Assembly (NCBI GenBank): GCA_963695175.1
Contig: CAVOGG010000011.1
Coordinates: 124,001 to 188,000, forward strand
Direction: 5' to 3'
Length of the DNA: 64,000 bases
Source: Fodinibacter sp963695175
Lineage (GTDB): Bacteria; Actinomycetota; Actinomycetes; Actinomycetales; Dermatophilaceae
In this document: positions 31,921 to 40,499 of the stretch, in pieces
How positions within the stretch are numbered: position 1 is the first letter of the stretch
Layout of the letters: every line of letters starts with the position of its first letter
Program-made: the position numbers and the translations under genes
The notes under the pieces: model-generated
The model's input: only the letters and a program-made list of their open reading frames with translations
Told to the model about the DNA's origin: nothing
Databases searched by the model: none

Positions 31921-33664
31921 CTATAGGGCCTGGCCGACGTCGCGGATGTTGGACTTCGCCTGGCCCCACGCCTCCGCGACATGTCCGGTGAAGACGAGCT
32001 TTCCCGTGGTCAGCGCGAAGCCCTTGACCTCTTCCACCGTCGTGTGCGGCGGCACGGCCAGTGCCCGCGGGTCGGTGACGAAGTCGATGAGCGCGGGCCC
32101 CGGGTGGGCGAAGGCGCGCTCGATGGCCGGCCGGATGCCGTCCGCCGTCTCGACCCGCTCACCGTGGATGCCGGCGGCCGTCGCGACCGCCCCGAAGTCG
32201 GGGTTCTTCACGTCGGTGCCCCACGGCTCGTAGCCCACGACCATCATCTCGGCGCGGACCATGCCGAGGGTGGAGTTGTTGAACACCATCAGCTTGACCG
32301 GGATGCCGAGGCCGGCGGCGGTGAGCAGCTCGCCCATCAGCATCGTGAAGCCACCGTCCCCGCACAGCGCGATGACCTGGCGCTCGGGGGAGCCCACCTT
32401 GGCGCCGATGGCCTGCGGCATCGCGTTGGCCATCGAGCCGTGGCTGAAGGATGCCAGGATCCGGCGGCCGGGACGCATGGCCAGGTAGCGGGCGCCCCAC
32501 ACGTTGCACATCCCCGTGTCGACGGTGAAGACGGCGTCGTCGGCGGCGAGGTCACTGATCGCCGTCGCGACCATCTCGGGCCGCAGGCCCTCGCCGCTGC
32601 CCTCGTGGGTGACGTAGGTCTGGATGCCCTTGACCATGGTCGCGTGGTGCTTGACCATCTTGTCGAGGAACTTGGAGTCGCCCCGCTGGTCGAGCAGGGG
32701 GATGCAGGGCCCGCAGCGTCTCGCCGACGTCACCGGCGAGCCCGAGGTCGACCGCCGCGCGCCGGCCGAGATGGAGTGGCTTGTCGTCGATCTGGATGAT
32801 CGTCTTCCCGGAGGGCAGGAACGCGTGGTACGGAAAGTCCGTGCCCAGCATGAACAGAAGGTCGCAGTCGGACAGCGCCTCGGTGGCGGCGCCCCACCCG
32901 AGCAGGCCGGTCATCCCGACCGATGCCGGGTTGTCGGCCTCGAGAACGTCCTTCCCGCGGTACGCGAACGACACGGGGGCCTTCAGCGTCTCGGAGAGCC
33001 TCAGCACCTCGTCTCGCGCCTGACGCGTCCCCTCCCCACCGTGGATGACGATCTTCTTGGCGTGGGAGACGAGCTCGACCGCCTTGGCGAGGGCGGCGTC
33101 GGTGGGTCGGCTGACCGGTCGGTCGGTGAGCACCGGGTGGCGCAGCATCTCGTGCTCGACTTTCATGGCCGCCACGTCCCCCGGGACGATCACCATGCCC
33201 ACACCGCGCTCGAGAACGGCTGCCTGCAGGGCCAGCTCGGAGATCCGCGGCATCTGACCCGGGGTGGACAGCAGGGCGCAGTAGTTCGTGCAGCCCGAGA
33301 AGATCGCCTCGGGGTTGGTCTCCTGGAAGTAGCCGCTGCCGATCTCCGTACTGGGGATGTGGGTGGCGATGGCGAACACCGGGGCCCCGTTGCGCTGGCA
33401 GTCGTAGAGCCCGTTGACCAGGTGCAGGCTCCCGGGTCCGGACGACCCGAGCACCGCGGTCGGCCGGCCGGAGATCTGCGCATCCGCGCCGGCCGCGAAC
33501 GCCCCGGCCTCCTCGTTGCGCACGTGGACGAACTCGATGTCCGACTCGTGGCGCCGCAGCGCGTCGACGATCGGGTTCGCCGAGTCGCCGACGATGCCGT
33601 ACACCTTGCGGATCCCGACCTCGACCATCTGGTCGACGAGGATCTCTGCCACCGTCTGGGCCAT
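31921..33664 (-). CDS. poxB: Pyruvate:quinone oxidoreductase; frameshifted
   Basis: ThDP- and FAD-dependent oxidation of pyruvate to acetate and CO2 with electrons to quinone. From ATG 33664 (AGGAG 6 nt upstream): PYR domain with HVRNEEAGAFAAGADAQI, a middle FAD-binding domain, and a ThDP domain with ALCGDGGFTMLMGEL and NNSTLGMV. The frame shifts near 32704, where one extra base lies between RAL and IPLLDQRGDS; joining both parts gives about 580 residues, the PoxB norm. The gene lies between malic enzyme (40 bp upstream) and cydA (2 bp downstream). An acetolactate-synthase-like enzyme is the alternative, but operon context supports PoxB. Confidence 0.85.
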
Positions 33665-33704
33665 GGGGTGCTCCTGTGTGCTGGCTGGTCTGGGGTCGGT
33701 GGGG

Positions 33705-35415
33705 CTACTGCTTGATGGGGAGGTACTCGGGCTCCCACATCGCCTCGTGGACGGCCTCGATCGGGTCGCTCGACCTGCACCTGGGCGATTCCGGCGGCGA
33801 TCGCCGTGTTCACGACGTCGACGGCCACCGTCGCGGACACCTCGCGCAGCCTCGAGATGTCCGGGAGGAGGCCCTTGGCCGGGTCGGTCGGGTCGGCGAG
33901 CTTCGCGAGGGCGCGGGCCGCCGCGATGAACAGCGACGGCGGCATCGTGGCCGCGCGGCAGACGATGACCCCGAGCCCCAGCCCGGGGAACATCAGCGCG
34001 TTGTTGGCCTGGCCGATCCGGTACGTGACGCCGTCGCGCTCGACCGGTCCGAACGGGCTGCCGGTCGCGACCAGCGCCTGTCCGTCGGTCCAGGCCAGCA
34101 GGTTCTCCGGGGTCTGCTCGGCGAGCACGGTCGGGTTCGACATCGGCAGGATGATCGGCCGGGGGCAGTGCTCGTGCATCGAGCGGATCACCTGCTCGGA
34201 GAAGATCCCGGTGACGCCGGAGGTGCCGACGAGCATCGTCGGGTGCAGGCCGTCCACCACCTCCTGAAGGCCGAGGGTGCCGTCGGCCGAGCGCCATCCA
34301 GCCACGCTGGCGGGGTCCTTGGCGTACGGCTGCTGGTACTCGTACAGGTCGGTCATGTCGCTCGTGAGCAGACCCGGACGGTCGAGCAGGAAGATCCGGT
34401 CGGCCGCCTCCTGCGTGGTCAGCCCGTCCTCGGTCATGGCGAGCGCGATGAGGTCGGCGATCCCGACGCCTGCCGACCCGGCGCCGAAGACGACGATGCG
34501 CTGGTCGACGAGGCGGCCCCCGGAGACCCGCACCCCGGCCAGCACGCACGCGAGGCCCACCGCGGCCGTGCCCTGGATGTCGTCGTCGAAGGTGCACAGG
34601 GTGTCGCCGTACTGCGCCAGGATCCGTCGGGCCGGCGGCCCGGAGAAGTCCTCCCAGTGCAGGATCGCCTTCGGGAAGTGCGCCGAGGCACTGGCGATGT
34701 AGGCGTCGATGAACGCCTCGTAGGCCTCGCCACGCACCCGCGACCGGCGCAGCCCGAGGTAGCGGGGGTCGTTGAGCAGCAGCTCACGGTTGGTGCCGAC
34801 GTCCAGGCCGACGGCGAGCACCCGGCGCGGGTCGATCCCTGCCGCGACGGTGTAGACCGCGAGCTTGCCGATCGAGATGTCGATGCCTCCGACCCCCCAG
34901 TCGCCGATACCGAGGATGGCCTCGGCGTCGGAGGCCACGACGAGGTCGATGTCCTCGGGGCGCAGGCCCGTCGCGTCAAGCGCCTTGTCGATGCCGTCGA
35001 GGTCCTCGACGTTGAGGAAGACGCCGCGGGGGCGGCGGAAGAGGTGGCTGAACTCCTGGATGGCCGCCCCGACCGTGGGGGTGTAGACGATGGGCAGCAT
35101 CTCGTGGACGTGCTCGCCGACGAGGCGGTAGAACAGCACCTCGTTGTTGTCGTGCAGGTTGGTGAGGAAGGTCCACTTCTCGACGTCGGTCTCGGTGGCC
35201 TTGAACTGCTCGTAGGAGCGCGCCACCTGTTGCTCGAGGGTCTCCAGGGCCGCGGGCAGGAGCCCGTGCAGCCCGAGGAGGTCGCGCTCGGCCATGGTGA
35301 AGGCCGTGCCGCGGTTGACCTGGGGGTCGTCGAGGACGGCCATGCCGCGCGCATGGATCTCGACGTGGGGGGACGCGTCCGGCCCCGCTCCGACGGTGTA
35401 CGCCTTTGAAACCAT
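33705..35415 (-). CDS. maeA: NAD-dependent malic enzyme; C-terminal frameshift
   Basis: Oxidative decarboxylation of malate to pyruvate with NAD(P)H. Large-type malic enzyme: VYTPTVGAAIQEFSHLFRRP, GIGDWGVGGIDISIGKLAVY, LHWEDFSGPPARRIL, CTFDDDIQGTAAVGLA (metal-binding Glu/Asp), and the NAD fold RIVVFGAGSAGVGIADLI. About 570 residues if the last frame is joined. Near 33768 the frame changes; after the shift the expected ending EAVHEAMWEPEYLPIKQ appears and stops at 33705. ATG 35415 has GGAGGG upstream. It is the first gene of the eight-gene run and is preceded by the operator block at 35442-35515. Confidence 0.88.
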
Positions 35416-35441
35416 GGTCCTGCGCCCTCCATCTGTGCGTG

Positions 35442-35515
35442 GTCACGCCCGACCCGCCCTACGAGACCACACCGACGGGCGATGCAACATCACGCGAATT
35501 GCGTGATGCGCAGGC
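35442..35515 (-). promoter_or_regulatory. Operator/promoter block, copy 2, before malic enzyme
   Basis: It contains a perfect palindrome at 35489-35507, ATCACGC-gaatt-GCGTGAT, followed toward maeA by sequence shared with 26686-26760. It lies between maeA and a divergent lipoprotein gene, so it could control both. The binding protein is unknown. Confidence 0.72.
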
Positions 35516-35530
35516 ACCCTCACCCGGTCG

Positions 35531-35536
35531 TAGGTT
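35531..35536 (+). promoter_or_regulatory. -10 element (TAGGTT) of a leaderless lipoprotein gene
   Basis: Six nucleotides before GTG 35543. Confidence 0.6.
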
Positions 35537-35542
35537 GCGGTG

Positions 35543-35953
35543 GTGACCGATCGTGGAAGCAGGGCAGGGCGACTCACCACGGTGCTCTGCGCCGTGGCCC
35601 TGCTGACCGCGTGCTCGTCATCGACGTCGACCGACGAGGGCGCGGACGCGGCCTCGGCGCAGAAGCTGGTGTCCGCCGCCCAGGCCGCCGGCGTCGCGCC
35701 CGGGCTGACGGCGGAGGTGGCGCAGTCGCTGTACGGAGGCTCGGCGGCGCAGATCTGTGACGTGCTCGACGGGGGTGTCAGCTCCGCGGAGTCGATGCTG
35801 CTCACCCTGAACCCGTCCGGTCGCCGCGCCAAGCTGATCACCACCGACGCGATCGCCTACGAGCGGCTCGTCGTCCAGACGTACTGCCCGAACGAACTCT
35901 CGACCTACGACGACCTCGTGGCCGAGATCGACGGCACCGAGACCACGGGCTGA
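35543..35953 (+). CDS. Small lipoprotein, DUF732-like
   Basis: 136 residues. Lipoprotein signal peptide with lipobox LLTAC (Cys24), then a Ser/Thr linker. The mature part has two spaced cysteines (AAQICDVLDGG and VVQTYCPNEL), the pattern of small secreted DUF732-like actinobacterial proteins that form a disulfide. GTG 35543 is chosen over 35540 for -10 spacing. It is first in a plus-strand set with a permease and a glutamate-synthase-like enzyme (42 bp to the next gene). Function unknown. Confidence 0.72.
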   Translation: MTDRGSRAGRLTTVLCAVALLTACSSSTSTDEGADAASAQKLVSAAQAAGVAPGLTAEVAQSLYGGSAAQICDVLDGGVSSAESMLLTLNPSGRRAKLITTDAIAYERLVVQTYCPNELSTYDDLVAEIDGTETTG

Positions 35954-35995
35954 GTCCCGCGGCTCCACCACGGCCACACCGACAAGGCGGGCGAC

Positions 35996-37456
35996 ATGGC
36001 AGCACAGGCATCCACGGGTGGCCCGCCGACGTCCGGCGACGTCGGACGGACCCCGATCTCACTGATCGCGTGGCCGGCCCTGGCGATGATGATGGTCGCC
36101 AGCGTCGGCAGCATCGCCCAGCTGTCGGACTCGGCAACCTTCGGCCTGGGCGCCGTCACGGTGTACCTGATCCCGGCCCTGCTCTTCCTGCTTCCCGTGG
36201 GCCTGGTGTCGGCGGAGCTCGCGACCAGCCACGAGGGCGGCATCTTCGTCTGGGTCCGCGAGGCGTTCGGTGACCGAACCGGCTTCCAGGCAACGTGGTT
36301 CGTCTTCATGAACAGCGTGACGCTCTACCCGTCGCTGCTCTCGTTCGGCGCCGCCGCACTGGCCACCGCCCTGGGGCGACCGGACCTGGCGGGCAACGGT
36401 GCCTACATGGGTACCGTTGTGCTCGTGGGCTTCTGGGCCGCGACGTTCGTGGTCTCCAAGGGGATGAAGACGACCGCGGGGCTCAGCAACCTCGGCGTCG
36501 GTCTCGGGACCATCATCCCGGCGCTCGCCCTGATCTTCTTCATGTTCGCGTGGCTGGTCGACGGCAAGCCGTCGGCGGCGCCCCTCGGGGTGAGCGACAT
36601 CGTCCCGCCCTTCACCGGGCTGTCCAGCATCGCCCTGGTCGTGGGTACCTTCGTCGCCTTCGCCGGCCTCGAGGTCAACGCGGTCCACATCAAGCACCTC
36701 AAGGGACGCCCGAAGTCCTACTTCAAGGCCGTCCTGTCCGCCGCCGCACTCGTCTTCGTGATGTACATGCTCGGCTCCATCGCGATCTCGGTGGCCGTGC
36801 CCGACGCGACGCTCGAACTCACCTCCGGTGCCTCGCAGGCCTTTACGGTGTACGCCGACGGCTTCGGCATCCCGGGCTTGTCCAACGTCCTGTCCGGCCT
36901 GCTGGTCCTCGGCGCGGTGGCCGCGTCCATCGCCTGGATCGCCGGGCCGAGCCGGAGCATGTGGCTGGTGGGCCGGGCGGGCTACCTGCCGAAGCGCTTC
37001 CAGAAGGTCAACGGCAACGACGTCCAGATGCCGATCCTGTTCTTCCAGGGCGTCATCGTGACGATCCTGTCCTTGGTGTTCGTGGTGGCCCCCAACACCT
37101 CGGCGGCCTTCGCGGTGCTCCAGGACATCTCGATCATTCTGTACATGGGCATGTACGTGTGCATGTTCGCGTCGGCGATCAAGCTGCGTCGCTCGCAGCC
37201 TGACGTCGAACGGCCGATCCGGATCACGGGGCTCACCCCGATCGCCTGCGTCGGCATCGCCGCCGCGGTGTCCGCCATCGTCCTGGGCCTCACCCCGCCG
37301 TCCGGGTACAGCGCCACACCGGGATGGGTGCATGCCCTCATCGTCATCGTCGGCGTCGCGGTCCTGGCCATCCCCGCCCAGATCCTGTACCGACTCCGGC
37401 GTCCGGAGTGGGCCAGCATCGACGAAGCCGAAGTCATCGCCGAGTCCGAGGAGTAG
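35996..37456 (+). CDS. APC superfamily amino-acid permease (GadC-like)
   Basis: 486 residues, about twelve helices. The first helix pair ISLIAWPALAMMMVASVGSI and the substrate region ELATSHEGGIFVWVREAFGDR resemble glutamate/GABA-antiporter-type APC proteins. The C-terminus is acidic (IDEAEVIAESEE). It probably moves an amino acid, possibly glutamate or a related compound, given the glutamate-synthase-like gene two places downstream; that is inference. ATG 35996 has an AAGGCGGG site. 36 bp separate it from the next gene. Confidence 0.85.
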   Translation: MAAQASTGGPPTSGDVGRTPISLIAWPALAMMMVASVGSIAQLSDSATFGLGAVTVYLIPALLFLLPVGLVSAELATSHEGGIFVWVREAFGDRTGFQATWFVFMNSVTLYPSLLSFGAAALATALGRPDLAGNGAYMGTVVLVGFWAATFVVSKGMKTTAGLSNLGVGLGTIIPALALIFFMFAWLVDGKPSAAPLGVSDIVPPFTGLSSIALVVGTFVAFAGLEVNAVHIKHLKGRPKSYFKAVLSAAALVFVMYMLGSIAISVAVPDATLELTSGASQAFTVYADGFGIPGLSNVLSGLLVLGAVAASIAWIAGPSRSMWLVGRAGYLPKRFQKVNGNDVQMPILFFQGVIVTILSLVFVVAPNTSAAFAVLQDISIILYMGMYVCMFASAIKLRRSQPDVERPIRITGLTPIACVGIAAAVSAIVLGLTPPSGYSATPGWVHALIVIVGVAVLAIPAQILYRLRRPEWASIDEAEVIAESEE

Positions 37457-37492
37457 AACCGTGCACGCCGTCAGCGAAGGGAACACCGCGTC

Positions 37493-38734
37493 ATGATCGA
37501 TCTCGCCACCTATGCCCCCATGGGCGACAAGAAGAACTCCGACTTCTTCGAGGAGTACCTGCCCAGGGTGTACGAGCGACGCCAGGCCTCGGGGCTGAAC
37601 CAGATCGTCGGGAACATGGCCGCGCTCGTGGTCCAGGTGGAGCACGGTGACGGCGTGCTCTACATGGCCGAGCTCGCCGCCATGGGCCCGTACCGCTTCC
37701 AGTCCGCGCGGCTGACCGACACCCACAAGGTGTACGTCCTGCAGTCGCAGCCGGAGTTCCCACGGATGATCGTCCTCGAGCCACTCACGCCGACCTACGA
37801 GGACAACATCACCCGGTGGAACATGCTCTACCCCCTCGCCAAGCGGAAGCCGAACGCGCGCTACATCGGCGAGGTCTACTCCGCCCAGTCCACGGCGGCG
37901 GTACGCGAGGCCCTCGAGCCGCAGAACATCCGCTTCGCCTACCCGGGCGACACGGTGAGCAGCTTCTACACGCAGAAGAACCTCACCTTCACCTTCATGT
38001 CCGACTTCACCTACAACCGGGTCGGCTACGTCGACGTCGACCTCGACGACCTCGACGCGCTCGGGCTCGGGGAGGCGGTCACCCTGACGGCGGACGAGCG
38101 CGGCAAGCTCGACCGGGCCGAGGCGCTGCAGGAGGAGCACGGGATCACCGGGCTCGTGCTGGGGGTCGACCACGCCGCGACGCGCATCCTGGCCGGCGAC
38201 CGCGAGCACGCCCTGCTCGAGTACCTCACCATGGTCCCGTACTACTTCTGGGGCGCTTACAACATCAACGAGATGAACTCGTCGACCAACGTGACCCGGC
38301 ACCCCGACCTCGAGGACGAGAAGAAGTCGCCGGCGCGGGTGTTCACCGCGAACAACACGCCGTCGATCGTGAACTCCTTCGACAACCTGCCGATGCCGAC
38401 CGAGGACTTCGTGCGCAACTTCGGGCGCCGGATGCACCACCTCGCGATGGCGGTCATCGACGGCCACATCGCCGACGAGAAGAACGTCGACTACGTGGTG
38501 CGCCAGCTGGCGGAGATGGGCACCCCGTTCCTGGCGCACGTCGTGGGTGAGTGCAAGGACGACCCGAACCTCAAGCAGATCTTCTCCAAGAGCTCGCCGT
38601 ACTCGCTGCTCATCACGGAGTACATCGAGCGCTGCCACGGCTACGAGGGCTTCTTCACCCGCGACAACGTCGCCGCTTTGACCGCCGCGGCCGGGGCGGA
38701 CGAGCGCTACGAGCACGGCCACGTCTTCGACTGA
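37493..38734 (+). CDS. Uncharacterised 413-residue protein
   Basis: No family recognised. Soluble, no signal peptide or membrane helix. Distinctive stretches are NMAALVVQVEHGDGVLYMAE, KPNARYIGEVYSAQST, LGVDHAATRILAGDREHAL, VPYYFWGAYNINEMNSSTN and RRMHHLAMAVIDGHIADEKN, with several His/Asp/Glu residues that could bind a metal, and it ends EHGHVFD. Codon use matches its neighbours and the frame is intact, so it is a real gene. GAAGGGAA precedes ATG 37493. It lies between the permease and the glutamate-synthase-like gene and probably works with them. Confidence 0.8.
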   Translation: MIDLATYAPMGDKKNSDFFEEYLPRVYERRQASGLNQIVGNMAALVVQVEHGDGVLYMAELAAMGPYRFQSARLTDTHKVYVLQSQPEFPRMIVLEPLTPTYEDNITRWNMLYPLAKRKPNARYIGEVYSAQSTAAVREALEPQNIRFAYPGDTVSSFYTQKNLTFTFMSDFTYNRVGYVDVDLDDLDALGLGEAVTLTADERGKLDRAEALQEEHGITGLVLGVDHAATRILAGDREHALLEYLTMVPYYFWGAYNINEMNSSTNVTRHPDLEDEKKSPARVFTANNTPSIVNSFDNLPMPTEDFVRNFGRRMHHLAMAVIDGHIADEKNVDYVVRQLAEMGTPFLAHVVGECKDDPNLKQIFSKSSPYSLLITEYIERCHGYEGFFTRDNVAALTAAAGADERYEHGHVFD

Positions 38735-38785
38735 CGCAGGCGCGCACCCGGTCGACCAGCCCCGCTTCCCCAAGGAGAACCCGTC

Positions 38786-40426
38786 ATGATCGAGAGCATC
38801 CGCACCAAGGCCCTGTGGACGTTCGTCGTCCTGGCTCTCCTGGTGGTGCCGCTCGCCGTCTTCGTCAGCCCGTGGTGGTGGTTGCTGGAGATCCTCTTCG
38901 TCCCACTCGTGGCGCTGGGGGTGTACGACTACACCCAGCACAAGCACAGCATCCTGCGCAACTACCCGCTGGCCGGACGGATGCGGTTCCTCCTCGAGGG
39001 CATGGGGCCCGAGCTGCACCAGTACCTCGTCGAGAACGACACCGACGGCCGCCCGTTCGACCGGGACACCCGCTCGGTGATCTACGAGCGCGCGAAGAAC
39101 GTCGGTGACAAGAAGCCGTTCGGCACCGAGCTGAACGTGTACGACGCCGGCTACAGCTGGATGAACCACTCGATCTCGCCGCGCCCGATGGTTGCCGACC
39201 CCGAGCAGGACCTGCGGGTGCTGATCGGCGGCGAGCAGTGCAGCCAGCCCTACTCGGCGTCGGTGCTCAACATCTCGGCGATGAGCTTCGGGGCACTGGG
39301 GAAGTCCGCGGTGCGCGCGATGAACCAGGGCGCGCTGGCCGGCAACTTCGCCCACGACACGGGCGAGGGTGGCCTGTCGAGGTACCACAAGGAGGCCGGC
39401 GGCGACCTGATCTGGCAGATCGGGACCGGTTACTTCGGCTGCCGTGACGCCAACGGCGACTTCGACCCGGAGAAGTTCCGTGAGAACTCGACCCTCCCGC
39501 AGGTCAAGATGATCGAGATCAAGGTGTCCCAGGGTGCCAAGCCGGGCCACGGCGGCATCCTGCCTGCCGCCAAGGTGACCGCGGAGATCGCGGAGGCGCG
39601 GCTCGTCCCGCAGGGCCAGGACGTGTTCTCGCCGACCTACCACAAGGCCTTCTCGACGCCGCTGGAGATGACGGCGTTCATCGCGCAGCTGCGAGAGCTG
39701 AGCGGTGGCAAGCCGGTCGGCTTCAAGCTGTGCATCGGGGACCCACGCGAGTTCATGGCCATCGTCAAGGCGATGATCCAGACCGGGATCTATGCCGACT
39801 TCATCGTCGTCGACGGCGGTGAGGGCGGCACCGGTGCCGCCCCGTTGGAGTTCTCCGACTCGCTGGGTGCACCGCTCAACGAGGGCCTCCTGGCCGTCCA
39901 GAACACCTTGGTGGGCGCGGGGATCCGCGACCGGCTCAAGGTGGGCGCGAGCGGCAAGATGGTCACGGCCTCGGCGATGGCACGCTCGATGGCCCTGGGT
40001 GCGGACTGGTGCAACTCGGCCCGGGCCTTCATGTTCGCAGTGGGCTGCATCCAGTCGCAGCGCTGCCACACCAACAAGTGCCCGGTGGGCGTCACGACCC
40101 AGGACCTCAAGCTCCAGCGGGCGCTCGACGTGCCGGACAAGGCGACCCGGGTGCACAACTACCACCGCAACACGGTGCACGCCCTGGCCGAGATGATCGC
40201 CGCGATGGGGCTGGACCACACCAGTGAGCTGCGCCCGTACCACGCGGTGCGCAGGGTCACCCAGTTCCAGGCGCTCGCCTTCAGCGAGATCTACGACTTC
40301 CTGGAGCCGAACTCGTTGGTGGAGGGCACGGCCAACGCCCGGTTCCAGGGCTTCTGGGACCAGGCGTCCGCCGAGTCGTTCCGCCCGTGGTCGGCCGCGG
40401 AGCAGCGGGCCGCCGCCGCAGGCTGA
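38786..40426 (+). CDS. FMN-binding glutamate synthase family protein, membrane-anchored
   Basis: 546 residues. Two helices at about 8-50 (LWTFVVLALLVVPLAVFV, WWWLLEILFVPLVALGV) anchor a GltB-type FMN/Fe-S synthase domain: ISAMSFGALGKSAVRAMNQG, GEGGLSRYHKE, KPGHGGILPAAKV, VVDGGEGGTGAAPLEF, and the 3Fe-4S cysteines in CIQSQRCHTNKCPVGV. There is no N-terminal glutaminase domain, so it is not a complete GltB; the ammonia source and the reaction are unknown. AAGGAGA precedes ATG 38786. It is last in the lipoprotein-permease-unknown set and is followed by a palindrome. Confidence 0.85.
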   Translation: MIESIRTKALWTFVVLALLVVPLAVFVSPWWWLLEILFVPLVALGVYDYTQHKHSILRNYPLAGRMRFLLEGMGPELHQYLVENDTDGRPFDRDTRSVIYERAKNVGDKKPFGTELNVYDAGYSWMNHSISPRPMVADPEQDLRVLIGGEQCSQPYSASVLNISAMSFGALGKSAVRAMNQGALAGNFAHDTGEGGLSRYHKEAGGDLIWQIGTGYFGCRDANGDFDPEKFRENSTLPQVKMIEIKVSQGAKPGHGGILPAAKVTAEIAEARLVPQGQDVFSPTYHKAFSTPLEMTAFIAQLRELSGGKPVGFKLCIGDPREFMAIVKAMIQTGIYADFIVVDGGEGGTGAAPLEFSDSLGAPLNEGLLAVQNTLVGAGIRDRLKVGASGKMVTASAMARSMALGADWCNSARAFMFAVGCIQSQRCHTNKCPVGVTTQDLKLQRALDVPDKATRVHNYHRNTVHALAEMIAAMGLDHTSELRPYHAVRRVTQFQALAFSEIYDFLEPNSLVEGTANARFQGFWDQASAESFRPWSAAEQRAAAAG

Positions 40427-40443
40427 GGCACCGCGCCTGCCGT

Positions 40444-40483
40444 GAGTGCGGAAGTGGTTGCCCTGGCGACCGTTTCCGCACTC
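40444..40483. repeat. Palindromic repeat, copy 2, likely bidirectional terminator
   Basis: The arms GAGTGCGGAAGTGGTTGCC and GGCGACCGTTTCCGCACTC form a 19-bp stem with three G-U wobbles on the plus-strand RNA and a CT centre. It lies between the convergent glutamate-synthase-like gene and nadA, and matches 35 of 40 bases of the palindrome inside the kinase gene. Confidence 0.8.
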
Positions 40484-40499
40484 GCCGCGTGGATGCCGC

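Noticed and set aside
36059..40243. A 1394-codon open frame on the minus strand
   Set aside because: It is antisense to the permease, the 413-residue protein and the glutamate-synthase-like gene, and its composition is typical of reverse-frame reading.
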